Below the pieces are notes generated by a model. The model ran no database searches. It worked only from the letters and a program-made list of their open reading frames with translations, and had not been told where the DNA came from. Positions 33,014-42,171 of a stretch of 64,000 bases of DNA are shown here, one piece after another. Position 1 is the first letter of the stretch; each line of letters begins with the position of its first letter. Where the stretch lies: NCBI GenBank assembly GCA_965197545.1, contig CBDANJ010000007.1, positions 248,001 through 312,000 of the forward strand, read 5' to 3'. The position numbers and the translations under genes are program-made. The DNA is from CATOSP01 sp965197545 (GTDB lineage Bacteria > Chloroflexota > Dehalococcoidia > Lucifugimonadales > UBA3495).

Positions 33014-34426
33014 GTGATCGTCACCAAGGTTTCGGAAAGCCCCACCGAAGTTACTCTCAATATCTCAATGGACCTTGAGGACGAAGAGCCCTTTATCGGG
33101 CGGTCTTACCGCAGGGTCGTAAGCAGACTACAAATCCCCGGGTTCCGCCGCGGCAAGGCCCCCCGCTCCATCGTGGAGAGTCATGTTGGCCGCATCGGCT
33201 TGCTCCAGGAAGCCTTGGAGTTCATGATTCCAGAGACACTGGACACGGTCCTGAAGGACGAGGAACTCCGGGCTTACGCCGAACCCGAATTAGAGCTTCT
33301 GGAGATGGAGCCGGTCAGTTTCAAGGCCATAGTCCCTCTGGAACCGGTGGTCGACCTGGGAGAATTCCGCTCCTTGCGCGTGGAGCGGGACGAAGTAGAG
33401 ATCACCGAGGAAGAGGTCGACGAAGTAGTCGAGCAGGTCCGCGTCCAGTCCGCCCCTTGGGAGCCCGTTGAGCGTCCTGTACAGTTCGGAGACCTCCTCA
33501 ACCTGGACGTCACTGGCGAAATCGACGGCGAAGAGGCCATCAACGACCTGGGGATCGACTTTATACCGGAACAAGATGGTCAGTTCCCCATGCCCGGCTT
33601 CTCCATCTATCTGGAGGGCATGTCCGAAGGCCAGGAGAAGGACTTTACCCTGAATGTTCCCGAGGAGCACCACCAGGAAGAGTACGCCGGGAAAGCATGT
33701 CACTACCACGTAAAGGTAGTCTCCATCAAGGCTAAGGACCTTCCTGACCTGGACGACGAATTCGCCAAGGGCGTTGGCGAAGGATACGAAAGCCTGGAAG
33801 CCCTGCGTGAAGACCTCCGGGGCCGCATCTCATCCGACGCCGAAGCGAACGCGGAGCGCCAGCACCACGAGATGATACTCCAGGAACTGTTGAGCAGCGC
33901 GACCATCCAGGCTTCAGAACTGATCTACCGCCGGGAACTGGAGGGAATGCAGGAAGAGCGGGAACGTTCTCTGCGCAACCAACGGTTGGACATGGAGACC
34001 TATCTGCGCTACATCGGCCTGACCGACGAGCAGTGGTTGGAGCAGATGCGTCCCAGGGCCGAGGAACGCCTGAAGACCCACCTCGTACTGGGCAAGGTGG
34101 CCGAAGTAGAAGAGATCGAGGTCTCCACCGAAGAGGTCCAGTCAGAGATCGACCAGATGTTGTCCACGGCCGGAGAATCCGAGGCTGCCATGCGTCAGAC
34201 CCTCTCCGCTGAACCTATGCGCGACAATATCAGAGCGTCCCTTCGCAACCGGGAGGTTATGCGCCGGTTGGTGGAGATCATGGGAGGGGATGCCGAGGAA
34301 TCGGAGAGCCCAGCCGCAGAAGACTCCGGCATGGCCGAACCCCCGGAGGCTTCTGCCGCCGAGGCGTCCACGGAAGACGAAGGAACGGAAGGACCCCCAC
34401 AAGGAGCTGAAACGAATGCTGAGTAA
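33014..34426 (+). CDS. tig: trigger factor chaperone
   Basis: A 470-residue ribosome-associated chaperone/prolyl isomerase. The ribosome-binding loop PGFRRGKAPRSIVE is at about residue 42, an FKBP-type domain follows (GDLLNLDVTGEIDGEEA, MPGFSIYLEGM) at about 150-250, then the helical C-domain. The last 50 residues are an acidic Ala/Glu tail (EESESPAAEDSGMAEPPE) longer than usual. GTG 33014. It overlaps clpP by 11 bases, giving the classic tig-clpP-clpX order. Confidence 0.94.
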   Translation: MIVTKVSESPTEVTLNISMDLEDEEPFIGRSYRRVVSRLQIPGFRRGKAPRSIVESHVGRIGLLQEALEFMIPETLDTVLKDEELRAYAEPELELLEMEPVSFKAIVPLEPVVDLGEFRSLRVERDEVEITEEEVDEVVEQVRVQSAPWEPVERPVQFGDLLNLDVTGEIDGEEAINDLGIDFIPEQDGQFPMPGFSIYLEGMSEGQEKDFTLNVPEEHHQEEYAGKACHYHVKVVSIKAKDLPDLDDEFAKGVGEGYESLEALREDLRGRISSDAEANAERQHHEMILQELLSSATIQASELIYRRELEGMQEERERSLRNQRLDMETYLRYIGLTDEQWLEQMRPRAEERLKTHLVLGKVAEVEEIEVSTEEVQSEIDQMLSTAGESEAAMRQTLSAEPMRDNIRASLRNREVMRRLVEIMGGDAEESESPAAEDSGMAEPPEASAAEASTEDEGTEGPPQGAETNAE

Positions 34427-35093
34427 CCCTCAAGACTCATCGCTGTTTGTGCCCGAGAGCATCGTCCCCATGGTGATCGAGACCAGCCCGCGCGGTGAGC
34501 GAGCTTTTGATATCTATTCTCTGCTCTTGAAAGAGCGGATCATTTTCCTTGGTACCCAGATTCACGACCAGATGGCCAACCTGATAATAGCCCAGCTCCT
34601 CTACCTGGAGCGGGAAGACCCGGACAGGGGGATCAGCGTCTATATCAACAGCCCCGGTGGGGTTATCAGCTCCGGACTGGCGATTTATGACACTATGGAA
34701 CTGATCAACCCTGAAGTCTCCACCATCTGTCTGGGCATGACTGCCAGCATGGCCACCATCCTGCTGTCGGGAGGAAAGAAGGGGAAGCGCTACGCCCTCC
34801 CCAACTCGACTATCCACATGCACCAGCCCATGGGTGGGGCCCAGGGTCAGGCAAGCGACATTGAGATCGCGGCGCGGGAAATCATTCGGTTGCAGGACAA
34901 GATCAGGACCATCCTGTCCGACAACACCGGTCAGGCCTACGACAAGATTGCAAGGGATACCGACCGGGACTTCTATTTGACTGCGGAACAAGCCGTGGAG
35001 TATGGGCTCGTAGATGAGATTCTGGGCGGTAGCGGTAGCGGAAGCGCATCGGCCAACGGGTCCGACTCCGGAGAACAGTCCTCCAGCACGTAG
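34416..35093 (+). CDS. clpP: ATP-dependent Clp protease proteolytic subunit
   Basis: ATG 34416 (AAGGAG upstream) inside the end of tig. In 225 residues the catalytic Ser lies in CLGMTASMATILLSGG, His in TIHMHQPMGGAQGQ and Asp in DTDRDFYLTAEQAVEYGLVDEI. SVYINSPGGVISSGLAIYDTM is the oligomerisation handle region. A Ser/Gly-rich C-tail of about 25 residues is extra. It forms the barrel of ClpXP with the next gene product. Confidence 0.96.
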   Translation: MLSNPQDSSLFVPESIVPMVIETSPRGERAFDIYSLLLKERIIFLGTQIHDQMANLIIAQLLYLEREDPDRGISVYINSPGGVISSGLAIYDTMELINPEVSTICLGMTASMATILLSGGKKGKRYALPNSTIHMHQPMGGAQGQASDIEIAAREIIRLQDKIRTILSDNTGQAYDKIARDTDRDFYLTAEQAVEYGLVDEILGGSGSGSASANGSDSGEQSSST

Positions 35094-35269
35094 GTTGCTC
35101 TAAACTGCGCTGCCGCTCCCCATTTGAGGGACGGCGACGCGGCGTAACAGCGCCAAGGCTGTTCTCCTGCCCTCTCTGTCAGACGAGAGGCCATAATCAA
35201 AGATGTGTTGGGTGGGTGATGGGTCGATTAGGCGCCTCGAATGGGATTTCACAGGTCCGGGGGTGAGCG

Positions 35270-36559
35270 GTGGCCGGCAATAGAAACGGGACCAGGGCTA
35301 TGCAGTGCTCATTTTGCGAGAAAGCCCAAATAAGGTCCAACTTGGTATTGGCCGGTCGTGGACGGGCGGCAGTCTGCTATGATTGCATTAACGTCCTGGG
35401 GCAACTGGCTGAAGAAGATACCCCCCAACCCGCCCCCGTAGCTGACACCCGCGCTCCCATCGTGCCCAGGGAGATCTATTCCAACCTCGATACCTATGTG
35501 GTAGGCCAAGAGCGGGCCAAGAAGATCCTGAGCGTCGCGGTTTACAATCACTTCAAGCGCATCTGGAACGGCCGGAACAAGTCGGAAGTCGAACTCCAAA
35601 AAGCCAACATTTTGCTGATGGGTCCCACGGGTTGCGGCAAAACCTTGCTGGCGGAGACCCTGGCCCTGACTCTCGATGTCCCGTTTGCGGTTTGCGACGC
35701 AACCTCTCTCACCGAATCAGGCTACGTAGGCGAGGACGTCGAGAACATCCTTCTGAGGCTCATACAGGCCGCCGATTGGGATGTCTCCCGCGCCGAGCAC
35801 GGCATCGTCTACATCGACGAGCTGGACAAGATCGCCCGTAAAGAGGGTGTAAACCGCTCGATCACCCGTGACGTTTCTGGCGAGGGTGTTCAGCAGGAAC
35901 TCTTGAAGATCATCGAAGGCTGCATTGCCAATGTGCCTCCCCACGGAGGCCGCAAGCACCCCCACCAGGAGTCGATCCAGATCAACACGCGCAACATCCT
36001 ATTCATCTGCGGCGGCGCGTTCGACGGTCTGGACGAGATCGTGTCCCGGCGTCTCGGTTCCGCATCCCCTAGCCTGGGATTCCTCGCACCGGCGCGCCCC
36101 AAGGACGGAGAGGAGACCAACTCCCTGCACGACGTCACCCCGGAAGACCTGCTCCATTTTGGATTCATCCCGGAACTCGTCGGAAGACTGCCGGTTACCG
36201 TAGCCCTGGACTGCCTAGACCGCGAGGCGTTGGTCAAGGTCCTCACACAACCTAAGAACGCCCTGTTAAAGCAGTACCAGTACCTATTTAGCATGGACGG
36301 CGTGGAGTTGGAATTCACCGAGGACGGCCTCAGCGCCGCGGCGGAACGGGCCCTGGAACATCAAACGGGCGCCCGCTGTTTACGGTTCGTCATCGAAGAG
36401 ACTTTGATGGATGCGATGTATGACCTTCCATCGCTGGGCAACGTAGTCCGGTGCGTTGTCGATAGAGACGCGATTGAGGGCGCTACGACGCCTCAACTGA
36501 TAACCAACACCGGAGAGACCATCAGCCTGACCTTGGAACCAGTTCAACAGTCCGCCTAG
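35270..36559 (+). CDS. clpX: ATP-dependent Clp protease ATP-binding subunit ClpX
   Basis: A 429-residue AAA+ unfoldase. The N-terminal zinc domain has CSFCEK and VCYDCI; then Walker A LMGPTGCGKTLLAETLA, pore loop SGYVGEDVENILL, Walker B GIVYIDELDKIARK, and the sensor 2 region GARCLRFVIEETLMD. GTG 35270 or ATG 35300 could start it. It recognises tagged substrates such as the tmRNA-tagged proteins expected from ssrA at 63281. Its stop shares the palindrome CTAG with the convergent purN-like gene. Confidence 0.96.
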   Translation: MAGNRNGTRAMQCSFCEKAQIRSNLVLAGRGRAAVCYDCINVLGQLAEEDTPQPAPVADTRAPIVPREIYSNLDTYVVGQERAKKILSVAVYNHFKRIWNGRNKSEVELQKANILLMGPTGCGKTLLAETLALTLDVPFAVCDATSLTESGYVGEDVENILLRLIQAADWDVSRAEHGIVYIDELDKIARKEGVNRSITRDVSGEGVQQELLKIIEGCIANVPPHGGRKHPHQESIQINTRNILFICGGAFDGLDEIVSRRLGSASPSLGFLAPARPKDGEETNSLHDVTPEDLLHFGFIPELVGRLPVTVALDCLDREALVKVLTQPKNALLKQYQYLFSMDGVELEFTEDGLSAAAERALEHQTGARCLRFVIEETLMDAMYDLPSLGNVVRCVVDRDAIEGATTPQLITNTGETISLTLEPVQQSA

Positions 36560-37392
36560 ACCCCACCCTTCAATCCATCAGCCTCCATCAACCGCCCCAC
36601 TTCCTCATCCAGGTAAATCCCCCACGAGTCCTCACCATCACCCGTTGAACGTTGTCGCGGCAGCTGGCTCAGCGCCTCCAGCGATACCTTGCCGTTCGCA
36701 ACAGCTCTCAACGTCTCGAAGAGAAGGTAAGGTTCCTGGGCGTATTGACGCTGGCGGATCGCCTGGAATAGAGGATAGTCCTCTCCTTCCGACTCTTTGA
36801 CGCCGGACACGTCCTGTCCCTCCAACGCGATCCAATGGTGGGCGAACTTATCACCGGTCAGCGGGACGGTGCAGTAGGAGACCACTGGCCCCCGGTCCAC
36901 TACTTCGGTTGCCAGGTGGACCATAGTGCCCGTTCGGCGCGCCCTGGTCTCTATCAGCTCCCAGACCACCTGTTGCCAGGCGCCGATAGGACCATCAGGC
37001 AAAGCGGGGTGCAGGTTCAGAAACTGATGGCGGCGGGACATTTCGGCCCCAAAGATGAGCATGTAACCTGCCAGCACGCAGATGTCTGGCCGGAACCCGG
37101 TGAGCCTTTCAGCCACCAGGCCGTCAAATTCCTCCCGGTGGTCGGCGAACCTTCCCCTCCTGGCCCGGCGGAACTTCGTGGATGAAAGGGTTACCAGGGG
37201 GAGGTCATACGCTCTAACAAGCTCCATGTACTCGTCAGAGCCCTCGGCTTCTCCGGCTTCCCGGTTGCTAAAAACGAACTGAATCCTGGCGTCGACACCT
37301 TCCCGGGACAGCCGCTCTTGCACGAAACGAAGCAGCCCACGGGAACCGGGACCGTTACCGGTTGAAAACCACCCGATATTCAGCGTGCTCAC
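36556..37392 (-). CDS. formyltransferase-family protein (PurN-like)
   Basis: A 278-residue protein with the formyltransferase fold. IGWFSTGNGPGSRGLLRFV matches the PurN N-terminus in shape, and FLNLHPALPDGPIGAW holds the catalytic Asn and His. TGTMVHLATEVVDRGPVVSYC supplies the catalytic Asp region. Glycinamide ribonucleotide transformylase of purine synthesis is the nearest role, but the C-terminal 70 residues and an altered loop (PDGPIG for LPxFxG) leave room for another formyl or sugar-formyl transferase. It is convergent with clpX and last in the minus-strand block. Confidence 0.75.
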   Translation of the reverse strand: MSTLNIGWFSTGNGPGSRGLLRFVQERLSREGVDARIQFVFSNREAGEAEGSDEYMELVRAYDLPLVTLSSTKFRRARRGRFADHREEFDGLVAERLTGFRPDICVLAGYMLIFGAEMSRRHQFLNLHPALPDGPIGAWQQVVWELIETRARRTGTMVHLATEVVDRGPVVSYCTVPLTGDKFAHHWIALEGQDVSGVKESEGEDYPLFQAIRQRQYAQEPYLLFETLRAVANGKVSLEALSQLPRQRSTGDGEDSWGIYLDEEVGRLMEADGLKGGV

Positions 37393-37458
37393 GAATACAC
37401 TTGGGCCTGCGGATTGAGGGACTTGGTCCCTACATCTTGGTGGGAAAACCGAAAAGCC

Positions 37459-37731
37459 CTAAAAAGGCAGGTCGTCCTCAGAGTCTTCGATGTCCGCACT
37501 GGGAGATGAGAAAGAGTCCCGCAGGTTGGTGATCCTAAGCTCAGCCTCGTCCAACAAGCGGTTGCAGAGCCGTACCAGTTCCATTCCTTCTTCGTACCGG
37601 GACATGGCGTCGGAAAGGCTGACTCCGCCTTCCTCCAGGGATTCGGCCATTTCGTTAAGACGGCGGTACGCTTCCTCGAACGGAAGGGAGTCCGATTCGG
37701 GGGAATCGCTTGAGTCCTCGGGACCCGTCAT
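37459..37731 (-). CDS. xseB: exodeoxyribonuclease VII small subunit
   Basis: ATG 37731 lies 17 bases after the xseA stop; the longer frame to 37908 is antisense-like and overlaps xseA. The 90-residue product has the family helix pair PFEEAYRRLNEMAESLEEG and SLSDAMSRYEEGMELVRLCNRLLDEAE. The N- and C-tails are acidic. It binds the long C-terminal helices of XseA to form the nuclease complex that trims single-stranded DNA. Confidence 0.92.
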   Translation of the reverse strand: MTGPEDSSDSPESDSLPFEEAYRRLNEMAESLEEGGVSLSDAMSRYEEGMELVRLCNRLLDEAELRITNLRDSFSSPSADIEDSEDDLPF

Positions 37732-37747
37732 CTCGGCAACCCCCGCC

Positions 37748-38998
37748 TCAGAGCAGGCGCTCCATCGCCGGCGCCTGCTTCGCGGCCTTCCTTGTCCTTC
37801 GTGGCGACTTGGACGTGCCGCCTGTGCCGACGGTAGCGGGGATGTCGCCATCGGACACGGTGATCGATAGGGATTCACCGTCCGAGACCTGGTCCGGCGA
37901 CGTGACAACCTTGCCGGTCTCCTTTAGCTGGACCACCGAATACCCCCTGCGCAACGTGGCCGTGGGATCAAGGGCCCGGACGCGTTCCTCCCGGTTTTCG
38001 ACAGACATCCTTGCTACCTTTAGCCGGTTAATTAGAGAGACCCCCGAGGTCCTGGCGAGGTCATCCACCCTGCGCCGAAGGGAAGAAGTGTCGGGCAGAT
38101 TCCGTTCCAGCCTCCGCGACAGATCGGCAAGGTCTCTTGTCCTGGCGGCTACTCCGTTGGCGGCATGGCGGTATAGGTAGTCCTCTAGCCCCCTGAGTTG
38201 CCGTTTCAGTTCATCTTGGTCCGGGACGACCAATTCGGCGGCAGCCGAAGGAGTCGGCGCGCGGCGGTCCGCAACCCGGTCCGCGATGGTGAAGTCAGTC
38301 TCATGGCCCACCGCGCTGACCACCGGAATCCTACTGGCGTAGATAGCGCGGGCAACAGCCTCTTCGTTGAAGGGCCATAGCTCTTCCAGAGACCCGCCGC
38401 CGCGGGCTACGATGATTACGTCGGCGCGGCCATCATGGTTCAATTGGCCAATGGCGTTGACGATGTCCGGCGCGGCGCTATCGCCTTGCACTAGAGAGGG
38501 GGCAATCAACAATTCAGCCAGGGGGTAACGTCGCCGGACCACGTTCTCTATATCATGGAACACCGCCCCGGCCATAGAAGTAACGACCCCGATGACTTGG
38601 GGGAATTGGGGCAAAGCACGCTTCCGGCTCTGCTCGAACAACCCCTCGGCCTCCAACCGTACAGTCAGGCGTTCCAACTCCAGGGCCAACTCGCCCACGC
38701 CGGCGGCCATCGCCATGTCCACCATGTATTCCGTGGAGCCGCGAGGTTCGTAGAAAGTGATGTGCCCGTGCGCGAGTACCGCGTCGCCATTGGCCAGCAA
38801 TTCAGCGCCCGGTCTGCCGCGAAACATCACACAGTTCAGGACGCTCTGATCGTCCTTGAGGGTGAAATAGGAGTGGCCCGCGCCCGAGACCCTCAGGTTT
38901 GAGACCTCCGCCTCCACGGTGAGGTCCGCCAGCAGAGGGTCACTCTCCAGAGACTCCTTGAGGTACGCGGTCACCTGGCTGACGGAATGGACTGCCAC
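37748..38998 (-). CDS. xseA: exodeoxyribonuclease VII large subunit
   Basis: A 416-residue XseA. N-terminal OB-fold (VSQVTAYLKESLESDPLLAD through GAGHSYFTLKDDQS), catalytic core with GVVTSMAGAVFHDI, ARGGGSLEELWPFNEEAV and SAVGHETDFTIADRVADRRAPTP, then a helical coiled C-terminus that binds XseB. GTG 38998, 4 bases after efp. Confidence 0.95.
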   Translation of the reverse strand: MAVHSVSQVTAYLKESLESDPLLADLTVEAEVSNLRVSGAGHSYFTLKDDQSVLNCVMFRGRPGAELLANGDAVLAHGHITFYEPRGSTEYMVDMAMAAGVGELALELERLTVRLEAEGLFEQSRKRALPQFPQVIGVVTSMAGAVFHDIENVVRRRYPLAELLIAPSLVQGDSAAPDIVNAIGQLNHDGRADVIIVARGGGSLEELWPFNEEAVARAIYASRIPVVSAVGHETDFTIADRVADRRAPTPSAAAELVVPDQDELKRQLRGLEDYLYRHAANGVAARTRDLADLSRRLERNLPDTSSLRRRVDDLARTSGVSLINRLKVARMSVENREERVRALDPTATLRRGYSVVQLKETGKVVTSPDQVSDGESLSITVSDGDIPATVGTGGTSKSPRRTRKAAKQAPAMERLL

Positions 38999-39002
38999 CG
39001 GC

Positions 39003-39569
39003 CTAGCTCACCCGCTCGGTGTAAGCCCCGTTGCGAGTGTCCACCCGTACGATGGTGCCGGGGGTGATGAACATGGGCACGTTGACGCGGAGACCCGTCT
39101 CCAAAGTCGCCGGCTTGTTTCCACCCTGGGCGGTGTCTCCCCGGAACGCCGGGGGCGTGTCGGCGACCGCAAGCTCCACATGGGTCGGCAGATTGATACT
39201 GATGGGAGAACCGTTGTAGACGACCACTTCAACCATCATTTGCTCTTTGAGGTAATTCAACGCGCTCCCGAGCACTTCCTTGCTCAACTCGTACTGGTCG
39301 AAGCTTTCCTGGTCTAGGAAATAGTAATACTGGCCATCGGTGTAGAGGAACTGGGTCTCGCGGTTGTCTATGTCCGCCACGGCAAACTCGGTGTCGTAAC
39401 GCTGGAAGGTGCGCTCAACCACGGTTCCATTGATGAGATTTTTCATCTTGATGCGAGTCACCGGGGCCCGCTGCTGCATCTTATGACGTTCGTAGTCCAT
39501 AATTTGCCAGGGTTGGGCGTCCAGCTCGATTACCATGCCTCGGCTCAGGTCGCTAAAGTTAATGCTCAT
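39003..39569 (-). CDS. efp: translation elongation factor P
   Basis: A 188-residue three-domain EF-P that relieves ribosome stalling at polyproline. INFSDLSRGMVIELDAQPW and KMKNLINGTVVERTFQRYDTEF are standard for domain 1, and the C-terminus RVDTRNGAYTERV matches the EF-P signature. The tip of the domain 1 loop, which in most EF-Ps is PGKG or an equivalent Arg, reads KMQQRAP here, so the normally modified Lys/Arg position is Gln. ATG 39569. Confidence 0.94.
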   Translation of the reverse strand: MSINFSDLSRGMVIELDAQPWQIMDYERHKMQQRAPVTRIKMKNLINGTVVERTFQRYDTEFAVADIDNRETQFLYTDGQYYYFLDQESFDQYELSKEVLGSALNYLKEQMMVEVVVYNGSPISINLPTHVELAVADTPPAFRGDTAQGGNKPATLETGLRVNVPMFITPGTIVRVDTRNGAYTERVS

Positions 39570-39612
39570 AAGAATCTATCTCCTGGACAACTCGAGTGCG
39601 CCAACTGCCGGA

Positions 39613-40680
39613 CTACTTGGACGCCTTGCTCAGCGGAGTCGCGCCGCCGTCGCTCAATACCACGATGTCCTCGATTCGCACTCCACCCCAACCGGATATG
39701 TAAATCCCGGGCTCCACTGTAAACACCATCCCTGACCGCAAGGTGTCGGACGAACCCTGGCCCACGTGCGGTCTCTCATGTACGGCCAGTCCCACGCCGT
39801 GTCCCAAGCTGTGGGAAAAGTTCTCCCCGTACCCGGCCTCTTTAATCACCGTGCGGGATAGTCCGTCGCCTTCCTCACCGGTCATGCCAGCGCGGACCGT
39901 GCTTATAGCGGTAAGCTGGGACCCCAGCACGATGTCGTAGACCTTTTTGAAGGTCTCGTCGGGCTCGCCAACAACCACCGTGCGGGTGATGTCCGAGCAA
40001 TACCCGCCGACTCGCGCTCCCATGTCGATCACGATGGGTTCTCCCGCCAGGACAATCCGGTCCGAAGGTCTGTGGTGGGCCATAGCGCCATTGGGCCCAG
40101 CGGCGACAATTGTGCCAAAGCTGGTCCCGTCTGCCCCAAACTCGCGCATGGCCGTTTCCATGCGCCAGGCGATTTCCTTCTCGCTGATACCATCTGTGAT
40201 CGTTGGGCAGACCGCTTCCATAGCCCCATCGGAGGCGTCGATCGCTTTTTGGAGGAGGACCATCTCCTGGGCGTCTTTCAGACTCCGCTGATCCTCCGCG
40301 ACGGCTGTGGCGGGAAGGAGAGAGACTTGATCAAGGCTCCCGTCACTCTTCAGGGAGTCGATGAGACCGTTGTAGGCGGCCACCGTCATATGACGACTTT
40401 CAAAGCCGAGACGCTTGACACCGGACTCTCGCAGGGACTCGAGGAGCCAATTCCAACCGCGCCTCACCTCTTGCACTTCGCAATCTGGGGACTCGGCCGC
40501 AGCCTGCTCAGAGTATCGGGCGTCAGTGGCGAGTAGCGCCCGCCCTTCGGCAATGAAAAGGAAGCCCGCGGAGCCGGTGAAGCCAGACAAGTACCGGCGG
40601 TTCTCGGGTGAAGAGACGAGAACAGCGTCCAACTCCTGGTCTGCCAGTCCGCCCATCACGCGCTCCAATCGCGCCCTCAT
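39613..40680 (-). CDS. pepP: M24 family Xaa-Pro peptidase
   Basis: A 355-residue creatinase-fold peptidase. Dimetal ligands are visible: IVIDMGARVGGYCSDITRTVVV (two Asp), SHSLGHGVGLAVHERP (His) and VFTVEPGIYISGWGGVRIED (two Glu). The N-terminal domain (SPENRRYLSGFTGSAGFLFIA) is typical of PepQ/YpdF-like Xaa-Pro dipeptidases or aminopeptidases. Its start overlaps the aroQ stop by 4 bases. A gene pair with efp is common in bacteria. Confidence 0.92.
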   Translation of the reverse strand: MRARLERVMGGLADQELDAVLVSSPENRRYLSGFTGSAGFLFIAEGRALLATDARYSEQAAAESPDCEVQEVRRGWNWLLESLRESGVKRLGFESRHMTVAAYNGLIDSLKSDGSLDQVSLLPATAVAEDQRSLKDAQEMVLLQKAIDASDGAMEAVCPTITDGISEKEIAWRMETAMREFGADGTSFGTIVAAGPNGAMAHHRPSDRIVLAGEPIVIDMGARVGGYCSDITRTVVVGEPDETFKKVYDIVLGSQLTAISTVRAGMTGEEGDGLSRTVIKEAGYGENFSHSLGHGVGLAVHERPHVGQGSSDTLRSGMVFTVEPGIYISGWGGVRIEDIVVLSDGGATPLSKASK

Positions 40681-41132
40681 CCCGCTGCTTCCTCTCTCAC
40701 GATCGAGGATAGAATGCTCAGGGCCGCAGTATAGCCCCTATAACCGAACCCCGCAATCTGACCGCGGGCGATGTCTGTAATGACCGAATGCCTACGCCAG
40801 TCTTCCCGTGCGTACGGATTGCCCAGGTGTACTTCTATGACGGGCACCCCCGCGTCTATGAGGCCGTCCTTCAGCGAGTACCCGTAGTGCGTGAGCGCTC
40901 CGGGGTTGATGATGATGCCGTCTATTGTCCCCCAGTGTTCCTGGATGCAGTCGATCAGCGCGCCTTCCAAGTTGGACTGGTAAAACACTACCTCGACGCC
41001 CAACTCCTCCCCGGTCTTGAGCACCTCCTGATTGACCTCTTCCAGAGTTTTCGCCCCGTATATGCCAGGGTTACGGCGGCCAAGGATGTTGATGTTCGGC
41101 CCGTTCATTACCAGGAATCTAGGCATCTTCAT
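40677..41132 (-). CDS. aroQ: type II 3-dehydroquinate dehydratase
   Basis: A 151-residue dodecamer-forming dehydratase of the shikimate pathway. LVMNGPNINILGRRNPGIYG holds the catalytic Arg and Tyr of the lid, IIINPGALTHYGYSLKD the Asn, and EVHLGNPYAREDWRRHS the His-loop and Arg. ATG 41132 overlaps the end of the recombinase gene by 14 bases, and the stop overlaps pepP by 4. Confidence 0.95.
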   Translation of the reverse strand: MKMPRFLVMNGPNINILGRRNPGIYGAKTLEEVNQEVLKTGEELGVEVVFYQSNLEGALIDCIQEHWGTIDGIIINPGALTHYGYSLKDGLIDAGVPVIEVHLGNPYAREDWRRHSVITDIARGQIAGFGYRGYTAALSILSSIVREEAAG

Positions 41133-42171
41133 CCTCAGAAGTGGATTCCCCCTCGATCGTGGTCTCGTCGGCCCGCGCCAGCGCCCCCGCGACGGATCTG
41201 GGGTGGTGGCTAAGGTAGGAGGCCAATGCTTCCTGTTTAGTTACGTGTGTGTATATCTGGGTCGTGGTGGGACTGGAATGGCCCAACAATTCTTGTATGA
41301 CCCGCAGGTCGGCCCCGCCTTCCAGCATGTGGGTGGCAAATGTGTGGCGCAGAGTATGTGGGTGGACCTCGCCGCGTGTGTCGGCCTGCGCGGCGTAGCT
41401 CTTGACGAGCTTCTCCATGCTGCGCCTGGAAAGCCTTGCCCCGTAGCGGTTGAGGAAGAGGGCTAGTTCAGGATTGGCCAATAGTCTTGGGCGCGATTCT
41501 TCCATGTAGTGTTTCAGCGCCGCCGCGGCATGGTCTCCGAATAGGACAACCCGTTCCTTGGAGCCCTTGCCCCGTACACGGATCTCGCGGCGTGTGTAGT
41601 CCACGTGCGTCAGGTCTATGCCGTGAATCTCCGCCAAGCGTACCCCGCAGCCGTAGAGGACTTCCAGAATCGCCCGGTCCCGTATGCCGGTAAGCGCCGC
41701 GTCGTCCGGAGCTTCCAGAAGCCTGGCGGTCTCTCCTTGCCCAAGGAAAGGGGGAAGAGGTTTATCTACCTTGACCCGGAAGCTGCGGCCCGAGGGTACT
41801 GGACTGGAATTGAACATCCCTTCTTGCACAAGGAAGCGATAGAAGGAACGCAAAGCGGCCAATTTGCGGGCGATGCTAACCCGGGCGTACCCGCCTTCTT
41901 TGCCCCGGGCCTCGGTGGCGAGCCAAGCCAGGTAGCCCCGGAGCATCTGCCGGTCCATGTCCTTCAGGCCCAGTTCCTGTAACGAAAGATATTCGCGGAA
42001 GGAACGCAGATCGTCCAGGTAAATGCGAACCGTGTTCTCGGAGAGACCTCGTTGGCCCCGCAGGTAGGCCGGAAACCGCCCCGCGATGGCCGCGAATTCG
42101 GTCAACCCCTCCGACTCGCGCTCCGCGGCGGAGGTGTCCGCGACAGAGCCGGCTGGGGTATCACCCGCCAA
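41119..42171 (-). CDS. xerC: tyrosine recombinase XerC/XerD-like
   Basis: A site-specific recombinase of the chromosome-dimer-resolution type. N-terminal SAM-like domain (FPAYLRGQRGLSENTVRIYL) and catalytic domain with Arg in YGCGVRLAEIHGI, Lys in VRGKGSKERVV, HPHTLRHTFATHML (His-x-x-Arg), GHSSPTTTQIYTHV (His and nucleophile Tyr). TTG 42171, overlapping the topA stop slightly, is a plausible start; an ATG at 42237 deep in topA would add 22 residues. Only one Xer gene is in the window, so whether it acts alone is unknown. Confidence 0.9.
   Translation of the reverse strand: MAGDTPAGSVADTSAAERESEGLTEFAAIAGRFPAYLRGQRGLSENTVRIYLDDLRSFREYLSLQELGLKDMDRQMLRGYLAWLATEARGKEGGYARVSIARKLAALRSFYRFLVQEGMFNSSPVPSGRSFRVKVDKPLPPFLGQGETARLLEAPDDAALTGIRDRAILEVLYGCGVRLAEIHGIDLTHVDYTRREIRVRGKGSKERVVLFGDHAAAALKHYMEESRPRLLANPELALFLNRYGARLSRRSMEKLVKSYAAQADTRGEVHPHTLRHTFATHMLEGGADLRVIQELLGHSSPTTTQIYTHVTKQEALASYLSHHPRSVAGALARADETTIEGESTSEDEDA

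Noticed and set aside
36556..36559. Convergent clpX and purN-like genes sharing one CTAG for both stop codons
   Set aside because: Real but trivial for a palindromic tetramer at a convergent junction; not listed as a finding.
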